NCBI GenBank assembly: GCA_963580455.1
Contig: OY756966.1
Span: forward strand, 19,843,001 to 19,907,000
Direction of reading: 5' to 3'
DNA from: Euonymus europaeus
Taxonomy: Eukaryota; Streptophyta; Magnoliopsida; Celastrales; Celastraceae
Length of the DNA stretch: 64,000 nt
Shown: positions 56,805 through 64,000 of the stretch, in pieces
Numbering within the stretch: position 1 is the first letter of the stretch
Layout of the letters: every line of letters begins with the position of its first letter
Notes under the pieces: generated by a model
Database searches by the model: none
Told to the model about the DNA's origin: nothing
What the model saw: only the letters and a program-made list of their open reading frames with translations
Position numbers and translations under genes: made by a program

Positions 56805-58130
56805 GTGACTAGTGGGTTGGTGCTTGGACATTTAGTGTGAAAACATGGTATAGAGGTTGATAAGGCTAAGATAGAATTGATTTCTCAATTGCCTATTCCT
56901 AGGACTGAAGGATATTCGCTCTGTTCTTGGTCATGCCAGCTTCTACCGACGTTTTATTCAAGGCTTTAGTGCTATCACCAAACCATTGTGTGCTTTACTG
57001 TAGAATGATACTGAATTTGTTTGGTCTGATGAATGCCAATCTGCTTTTGAGACTCTAAAGAAACACTTGACAGTTGCTCCTATCATGCAATCTCCTATGT
57101 GGAATTTACCATTTGAACTTATGACCGATGCTAGTGATTTTGCTCTAGGTGCTGTTTTAGGTCAAAGAATTGATGGTAAACCTTCTATGATTTATTATGC
57201 AAGTAAGACATTGAATAATGCACAGAAGAATTACACCACAACTGAAAAGGAATTGCTTGATGTTGTGTTTGTTTTAGATAAATTTCGTTCATATATCATT
57301 GGTTCTCCTGTCACCATCTTTACTGACCACTCTGCTTTGAAGTATTTGTTGCAAAAGAAAGATGCTAAACCCAGGTTGATACGCTGGATTTTATTGCTTC
57401 AAGAGTTTGACATCACTATTAAGGATAAAAAAGGTATCGAGAATGTGGTAGCTAACCACTTGTCCAGATTGCAGCTACCCGAGTCTTATACTTCTCCAAC
57501 TTCGCATGATGATTTTCCGGATGAACATCTCTTTGTTGTGTCGCGTGCAGCTTGGTTTTCAGATATTGTGAACTACCTTATCTCTGAGCAATTACCGTCT
57601 CATTGGAATATTCAAGACAAGCGTAGGTTCCTTTCTGAGGTTCGATTCTATTACTTCGACTCACCTAATCTTTTTAAATATTGAGCTGATTAGTTGGTGA
57701 GACGTTGTATACCTAATGATGAGTTTGCTTTTGTGTTTGAGTTTTGTCATTTTGGGGCTTGTGGTGGTCACTTTGTAGCGTAGAAAACTGTTGCAAAATT
57801 TTTATAAAGTGGACTTTATTGGCCTACCATGTTTAAAGATGTTGTGTTGTGGTGTAAAGCATGTGAATTTTGTCAAAAACTTTGAAAAATCACAGCTAGG
57901 AACATGATGCCCCTTTCTCCCATATTGACCCTTGAGATATTTGATTGGTGGGGAATTGACTTTATGGGGCCTTTTCCTGTCTCTAATGGCTATATGTATA
58001 TCTTGCTTGTTGTTGATTATGTTTCCAAGTGGGTAGAAGCTATACCATGTAGAACCAATGATCATAAGGTTGTGCTTAATTTTTAAAAGACTCTGTTTGT
58101 TTGTGGTACTTTGGGAGTATTGTAGTCTTA
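56805..58130 (+). pseudogene. Athila-type gypsy RT-RNase H-integrase fragment
   Basis: The plus-strand reading starts inside RT (TSGLVLGHLV) and continues RSVLGHASFYRRFIQGFSAI and [20 protein letters not shown]. RNase H reads [40 protein letters not shown] and [20 protein letters not shown]. It is intact from 57067 to 57684. Integrase follows with its zinc-binding part (CHFGACGGHFVA, CKACEFCQK) and first core block ([20 protein letters not shown]). It fades at about 58130. Gag, protease and the first half of RT are missing, as is most of the integrase core. Confidence 0.9.
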
Positions 58131-59604
58131 GAACCACTTATTATTTTGCATTTGGATTGAATAATTACTTACTTTGCACCATTTTGTTCGTTCAATCCAT
58201 GGAGACCATGTTTTACTCTAGTTGGGGGTGAGGGGTGCCCAATTTGTGTTTGGTTTAGTTTTTCTTCAAAAAAATTTAAGGAAGAAAAATTCTTTGAACT
58301 GTGTGTTGTGAAAATCTTTGTGTTGTTGTGATTCCTTGATTGCCTATGATGAAAAGATCCCTTGGATTGTGCTTGACTTTTTAGTTTGTCTTGTTTTGAA
58401 GTTTGGACTATTTCTCTTTTCCCTTGAGCACATGACCATGAGGTTTTGAAGTGTTGGACATTTAGAGAAGTTTTGTTTAGTGTTAGTCTTTTGAATCTCA
58501 CAAGCACTAGAACTCACTTGATAAACTCTTGAGGCGAAATCCTAGTCCACACTTTGACTGAAGAGATGACATAAGGCCTTCTTTGGTCATTTGAGCTTAA
58601 TTTCTAGCCTACCATACTTTAAATTTATCCCTAGTTGTCCCCTCCTAGCCAAATGTTAACCTTTTTCTTTAAGCACCTACATATGTACCTAGCTAGAACA
58701 AAATTTTCCCGATGCATCACCCGCGCAATTGGATATACATGTTTTTGTGAGATGCTTGTGCATATCATCATGCATATGGGTTGAGTGATGAGTTTTTGTG
58801 ATGGTGCATTTTGTAAGGTGTTGCTTGCTTTAAAAAAAGTGAAAACAGAAAGAAAAAAAAAGCAAATAAAGGCAACAACTTAGTTCGTTGAATGGAAATA
58901 TCTAAGTTTGGGATATATGTATAGAGTAATAAGGTTGCATGCCATCAATAAAGTCAATGTGGCACATATATACAAGAAAAAGAAAAAAAAAGAGAAAAGA
59001 GAAAGAAAAAGTAAAATGAGTGTGAAAAATGTGAGTTGGGACTACTTTGGGGCATATGTGCATGCATGCATATGTATGACCATTGTTACATTGACATGTA
59101 TATTTGAGTTGTGGTTTAAGCCTAAAATTTCCATTTTGACATACCCATAGCCTCAACCTACGTTACATGCTTGTAAAGTCTTATTGGATCATTGGTTGTG
59201 TGTTGGCCTACATTAGTGGAGAGAAGTCTTGAAAAGTGAGCATATGGCGGCTTGTACTTCATGTTTGTGATTCATTTGATGAACCACTTTTGCATTTTCT
59301 AATCTGAAATGAAGGCATAGATGTTCCAAGTGGTCATGCACACACACACACACTTGAGAATGTTCAGTTTAAGAATTAAGCAACCTTCTTAGTTAAAATC
59401 AAGACTTCGTTGAGATTTGCGTTTTCTTGCATCATTGTCATGTGTTTATTTTGAGGGTTAAATATTTAGGGAAGAACTTGTTAATGCATCTTACACTCAC
59501 ACACGTTCCAGAGAAATTGGTTTAAAAGCAAAATTTTCTCCCGAAATTCATCCCAATTGATTTTCGCTATTTTACTCGAGAACAAGCAAAAATCTAGTTA
59601 GGGT
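58131..59604 (+). mobile_element. Athila-type 3' untranslated region
   Basis: Non-coding interior between pol and LTR. A TCTAGTTGGGGGTGAGGGGT purine-rich stretch near 58218 resembles the post-pol Athila tract. (A)n-rich and (CA)n runs occur near 58830-59010 and 59338-59352. The end (CTCGAGAACAAGCAAAAATC, 59575) resembles the conserved sequence just before the Athila LTR. No env-like ORF was found. Confidence 0.6.
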
Positions 59605-61217
59605 TGTGATTGGGATGGTATTTTGCATATTTTTGTGAAATTTTGAAAGTAAAAAAGTTTAGTTTCAATGCTTAAAAATCACATTCAAGGTTTGAGTTGC
59701 TGAAATCTGTGTTAATGAGCCAATGCATAATTTAACACTTTGACATAGTCATTTTAAGTGTTTTGTAGTGGTTCAAGTTGGTTTGGTAGCTTAGAGATAT
59801 GAAATCCAGGTTTTGTGCATAATTGTTAGAAGTTGTGGAAATGCTATCTCTTAAGCATTTGAGTTTTAATGTGTCGGATTTGGTTCTATCGACCTAAAAA
59901 TGGTTTTGACGCTTGTTTAAGTATGTTTCAGTCATTTATGACTTGTTTGAATGATTTTTGTAGACTCCGAATTGATTGGGATCAAATATGGAAGAAAAGG
60001 CATAATAGAGCTGTAAAATTGGACTTTACTGTCAATCGTTTGGACGCGTATCAGACGGAGTCCGGACGCTTGAAGAAGAAAGCCAGACAGCACTATTTTC
60101 AAGCATCTCCGTCCGGATGGTACTGTTCACAGTCCGGACGGCACTGTTCACCGTCTAGACGGACAAAGCGGAAAGCCAAAACTGTCGCTGAAAAATCTGC
60201 GCAATAATTTTCGGGTCAACTTTTGAAGGTGAAAATGATTCAATTTGAAGCCTCTTTCTTCTACAAAGTTGAAGTAGACATCCCGATATGTCCAACGAGT
60301 ACTCATACGTATAAATCCATTGAGAATTGAAGTCTGTGGAATTAAAACAAGTGGCTGCCTCGAACAGTTCCAGTAATTCGGGTTTTATGATTTTTACTCA
60401 ATTCTTGAAGGGAAAACTTGTCTAATTGCTTTCTTTGACCAATGTGATTTATTTTTAATGGCTTAGGATGGTATTTTAACACATGTATTAGGGTTTTAAG
60501 GGTCTTGATACCCCATTCTTGGGACAACACTCATTTTGGCCGAAAATTACAATTCATCTTAGGGTTTTGTTATCTCTTGCTTGTTCTTCATTTTGATGCT
60601 TTGTTGGAGTTCGAAAATCATCCCCAAGAAGTTAGCTAGGATTTTTGGAGACCCAACCAACTAGAAGAAGAAGTTCTTCATCCTTGTAGTGCTTGAAAAG
60701 AGCCCAAGTTGGAGTTGCTTCAACCTCTATTTGTAAATTGGAAGGCCATTTCGCCACAACTTTCAATATTGGATTCGATTTCTAAACTCTCTTTACTTAT
60801 TTTTATTTCATTTAGTTATTTTATTTGGATTTGCATTTTCTAGTTTAATCTTCTTGGTTATTGTTCATTTTGATTCTGTTTTCACTTTAATGATTTATGC
60901 TATGCTAGATTTTGTTCATTTTATCTTTGATTTTCTGCAATAGTTTAGTTTCTTTTCCCATTTCATATATTGCATATTAGGGTTTAATCCAATCACTCAC
61001 CCCAAGAGGGAAAATTGAATTTAACCAATGGTTAGTGCAATTTTGCCATACTTAACATTGTGAATACCATATTTAACTCGTAATTAGGTTAATAATCCAA
61101 AGACCCAAGCCGAAACCAAAAGTCTTTGTGAGACGATTTGAGATTTACCCCAATTATTACTTTGACAAAACTGCACTTGGGAAAGCGTTAATCCACTTAC
61201 CTAGTTTGGGCGAGTCA
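59605..61217 (+). repeat. 3' LTR of the Athila-type element
   Basis: The LTR starts TGTGATTGGGATGGTATTTTG and ends GGGCGAGTCA, about 1.61 kb. The terminal part (GTGAGACGATTTGAGATTTA, 61129, then ATTATTACTTTGACAAAACT) is characteristic of Athila LTR ends. Near 60055-60165 a GTCCGGACGG-rich stretch forms imperfect 26-bp repeats with CACTGTTCAC. The right border is exact, because the Tat RT frame resumes at 61218 (minus-strand VEAY). Short ORFs inside (for example 59869-60207) are not genes. Confidence 0.8.
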
Positions 61218-62377
61218 ATAGGCTTCAACCATTTTCCTGAGCAATGGAGCGAATATTTTGTTAACCAATCTCTGATATGTTACTCCAGCATTCTTCAACC
61301 CAAAGGGCATTACTTGGTAACAATATGTGCCTTCAGGTGTTATAAACGAGGTGTGCTCTTTGTCTTCTTGATTCATTTGAATCTGATGGTATCCCGAGTA
61401 TGCATCGAGGAAGCTGAGGAGGCCCTTTCCCGATGTAGCATCTACAAGCTGATCAATTTTGGGTAAACGATAGCTGTCTTTTGGACAGGCTTTGTTAAGG
61501 TCTGTGAAATCAACGCACATGCGCCATTCTCCATTGGGTTCACCACCATCACCACATTGGCAAGCCATTCTGGGTACTGGACTTCTCTGATGAACCCAGC
61601 GTCCAGAAGTTTGCGTACCTCAGTCTTAATTGCCTTTTTTCTGTTAAGGGAAAAACTTCTCATTTTCTATTTAACTGGTCGGCAGCCAGGCTTTATACTA
61701 AGGCAGTGTGTAATTACATCTACACTGATCTCGGGCATTTCATCTGCATTAGATGCGAACGCGTCAATGTTTTTGAGAAGCAAACTTGTCAATTTCTTCG
61801 TCAAATCTCTCGTAAGCTCGGATCCATGGTAAAACTTCTTTTTAGTGCCCTCTTCAACCACAATCGGTATAAGCTTCTCTGCTGTTGTGGGTTTCATAAG
61901 GGTTGTATCTCGGACATCCAACAAGTCCAACAAAGAGACTGGTGACTTCTTGTCTTTTATATCAGTGAGGTACATTTGTCGAGCAAGCTTTTGATCCCCT
62001 TGTACCTCGCTAGCCTTCTGTCCAGTAGGGAATTTCATCTTTAGGTAGTAGGTAGGAACTACTGCTCGAGCCCGATGTAGCAAAGGTCGGCCAATGAGAG
62101 CGTTATATGGAGTTTTGACATCTACGACCAAGAAGTCTACCATAAAAAATTTAGACCGTGGATGAGTTCCTAAAGTGATGGGTAGAGTAACCACACCCAA
62201 GGGCGTGACTTGCTCTCCCGTAAAACCATAAAAGGGAGACAAAAACTTCTTTAAACTTTCCTTCGAAAGATTCATTTGCATATAGGCAGGGTAGAAGAGG
62301 ACATCAGCAGCGCTCCCATTATCAACCAGGATTTTTTTCACAGTATAATTCGCGATGATGGCCTCTACAACTAGCAC
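61218..62377 (-). pseudogene. Tat-type gypsy protease and RT first half
   Basis: From 62377 (minus) the reading is open for 236 codons: MLVVEAIIANYTVKKILVDN, with the protease motif VDNGSAADVLF (Asn in place of the usual Thr/Ser after the aspartate, common in Tat elements). It continues LPITLGTHPRSKFFMVDFLV and PYNALIGRPLLHRARAVV. RT begins near 61660 (VRKLLDAGFIREVQYPEWLA) and reads WRMCVDFTDLNKACPKDSYR, LPKIDQLVDATSGKGLLSFL, DAYSGYHQIQMNQEDKEHTS and YCYQVMPFGLKNAGVTYQRL. It stops at MVEAY, just before the YVDD block, where the Athila LTR ends at 61217. Confidence 0.92.
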
Positions 62378-62599
62378 ATCATCATGGGGCTAGTGCAGAC
62401 TATCCCCATCTCTTTAGGAGAAAAATATCTTCTCATCCTTAGTTTTGACTCTTTTCTTCTGATCGGACGCATGGTGAACTGCCCGGGCGTAGGCTTTTTC
62501 GCTAGATAATCTTTCTCCCCCAGAAGCCAGTCCACCAACTATCATCCTGATGGTGCCAGCTGAGCCTCGATTCTCATCTCAAGGGGAATTGTCTCTTCT

Positions 62600-63850
62600 T
62601 CTCCTCTACCTTCTGTCATTCCTTCTAACTTATCCTCTATTATTTCGGTTATCCCCCTTATCATCTCTCCTTCTTTTTTCTCCAATACCATTGGTGTATT
62701 TTTTGAGATATCCCCTCTGAACGAGGCCTTCTATCTCATTTTTTAGATGACGACAATCATCAGTATCATGGTCTAGTCCTCGATAGAACTTACAGTATTT
62801 ATCACTCCCCTTTCTTCCAGGGGTCGATCTTTGGAGGCCATCTGACAATCTCCCGATCCTATATCTCATTTAGGAATTTTTTTCAACAAGGTATTAAAGG
62901 GAGTGTAAGAGTCATAATGTGCTGTCTTTGATGTTTTATCCCTCCGAGCATTTTTTGTCTCATTCTTGTCGCCCGACGTCACTCCTCTTTCTCGAATGAG
63001 ATCTGTCAGGGGATTTTTCGGTTGCGTGGGGTGCAGCCATCATTTCATCAGCAGCAATGTACTTCTCTACCCGACAGAGCAACTCGGGGATGCTCTTTAG
63101 GTGCTTCTTGGAAAGAGAGTGTTTCAGCGTAGCATGCCGAACTCCTATCGAGAAAGCAGTGATGGCTATGATCGACTGTAAATCTGGGATCTCTAGGCAA
63201 TCACCATTGAACCTGGTCACGAATTCTCTAAGGCTCTCGTTAGGTTTCTACCGATTGGTAATCAGTGTAGCATTAGTTTTCTTCACTGGCCAAGAACTCA
63301 TGAAGTGAGCGACAAACCGGTTGGTTAGCTCATCAAAAAGTGTGAATGCAACCATGAGGAAGAGCCCTAAACCATCTTCGTGCAACACTAATGAGTGAAA
63401 TGGGGAAAATTTTGCAACAAGCTTCTTGGGATGCCTGCTGAAATTCCATCATAGTTTGAAAACCTATGACGTGGTCCAAAAGATCTCCTTTGCCATTGTA
63501 TTTTTCGACGTTGGCCACCTTAAGTTCTTTGGTACTCGAGCACCTTGTATCTCGGGTGCTAGGAGCGTGAGATTATTGTCCCAATCCATTGTGTCAAGGA
63601 ATGGACGCTCTTGCATAGCCGTGATTTTCCGATCAACTATATCTCAATGAACTTGCATGCTCTTGAGGTGGTGGTGCATTGTTGTATTCCTGAATCTGAT
63701 CCATCCTCTAAGCAAGTTGGTCATCTGTTGCATTAGCTGGGCGAGTTGATCCTAAAGCTGTTGCTAGCCTAGTTGTTCGGCCCGAGCATTTTCTCCTGCG
63801 ACAGTATGCTCAGTGGGTTGTTTATCCCTATTGCTCCTAGTTCGAACCAT
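62600..63850 (-). pseudogene. Tat-type gypsy gag
   Basis: The start codon is at 63850 (minus), reading MVRTRSNRDKQPTEHTVAGE. The retrotransposon gag domain follows (MANVEKYNGKGDLLDHVIGF, MMEFQQASQEACCKIFPISL, ARRWFRALPHG; 63518-63333), then MTRFNGDCLEIPDLQSIIAI and SIPELLCRVEKYIAADEMMA (63220-62960). The Tat-type zinc-binding region YCKFYRGLDHDTDDCRHLKN is at about 62800. Gag forms the particle and binds element RNA. Stops and frameshifts separate the pieces. Confidence 0.88.
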
Positions 63851-63875
63851 AATTTATTGTTTAAAGGAAACCAAC

Positions 63876-63895
63876 GTTTCCCACAAATGGCGCTA
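63876..63895 (-). other. Probable primer-binding region of the Tat element
   Basis: Between the LTR end and gag the minus strand reads TAGCGCCATTTGTGGGAAAC. It resembles the TGGCGCC(A/G)TCTGTGGGGA-type site that follows Tat LTRs. Confidence 0.6.
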
Positions 63896-63898
63896 ATC

Positions 63899-64000
63899 TG
63901 ATGACGTCTGAAACTTGCTCGGCAGATGATGTATCAGGTATGGTCAAACTAGGTCTTCTCGGTTGACAATGCATCCTCGTTATGCGAGTTTCCTGCTAAG
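63899..64000 (-). repeat. 5' LTR of the Tat element, cut by the window edge
   Basis: On the minus strand this is the last 102 bases of the LTR, ending GACGTCATCA. The same ten bases end the Tat-type LTR at 12726. The rest lies beyond the window. Confidence 0.65.

Noticed and set aside
57067..57684. A 205-codon intact plus-strand ORF as a host gene
   Set aside because: It is the RNase H part of an Athila-type pol, open only by chance within a longer broken reading.
59869..60207. 112-codon ORF with a basic C-terminus
   Set aside because: It lies wholly inside the Athila-type LTR and follows its GC-rich repeats.

Overview
This window is AT-rich plant nuclear DNA, almost certainly from an angiosperm and probably a eudicot. 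The evidence is GT-AG introns, a LOB-domain gene, an FBD/LRR F-box gene relic, a HEATR5/SWEETIE-like gene relic, a 3-hydroxyisobutyryl-CoA hydrolase (CHY1-like) relic, and a dense, nested load of typical plant transposons (Ty1/copia, Ty3/gypsy of Tat and Athila type, CACTA, MULE and LINE). Only one gene looks intact: the LOB-domain gene near 37.3-37.7 kb. Nearly every other coding stretch is a broken copy of a mobile-element gene or a host-gene fragment.

Layout from the left. 1.2-3.7 kb: LTR and tail of a minus-strand copia element. 3.7-9.35 kb: minus-strand gypsy-like element with a 2.17 kb LTR, a long non-pol interior and a gag zinc-knuckle relic. 9.35-12.73 kb: 3' part of a plus-strand Tat-type gypsy element with an antisense extra ORF, three inverted-repeat hairpins, a polypurine tract and its LTR. 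12.74-13.84 kb: truncated F-box/LRR/FBD gene. 15.2-20.05 kb: minus-strand copia sequence in circularly permuted order around one LTR. 20.4-21.8 kb: 5'-truncated plus-strand Tork-like copia. 21.8-28.77 kb: minus-strand CACTA element with transposase_24-like and TNP2-like genes, split by a 2.04 kb solo LTR with a clean 5-bp target duplication.

29.5-30.5 kb: plus-strand LINE tail. 30.86-35.44 kb: long-TIR MULE-like element carrying a multi-exon CHY1 fragment and a minus-strand ORF. 35.5-37.8 kb: LOB gene and leader. 38.7-40.9 kb: HEATR5/SWEETIE-like pseudogene. 41.2-43.0 kb: minus-strand LINE. 43.0-44.3 kb: second copy of the 30.4-31.8 kb block. 45.1-48.2 kb: gypsy LTRs with a primer-binding-like site. 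50.6-54.8 kb: KAONASHI-like MULE with a mudrA-like gene (+) converging on a Ulp1-like protease gene (-).

54.8-64.0 kb: minus-strand Tat element (integrase, RNase H, RT, protease, gag, primer-binding site, start of LTR). It is interrupted at 56.8-61.2 kb by a 5'-truncated plus-strand Athila-type element, with a perfect 32-bp inverted repeat at the junction. Main points for follow-up: the CHY1 capture inside a MULE, element-specific dispersed short words in the two MULE-like elements, the circularly permuted copia, the Tat/Athila junction hairpin, and the LOB protein with atypical cysteine spacing. No tRNA, rRNA or CRISPR array was seen. All homology calls come from reading motifs by eye, without a database search.
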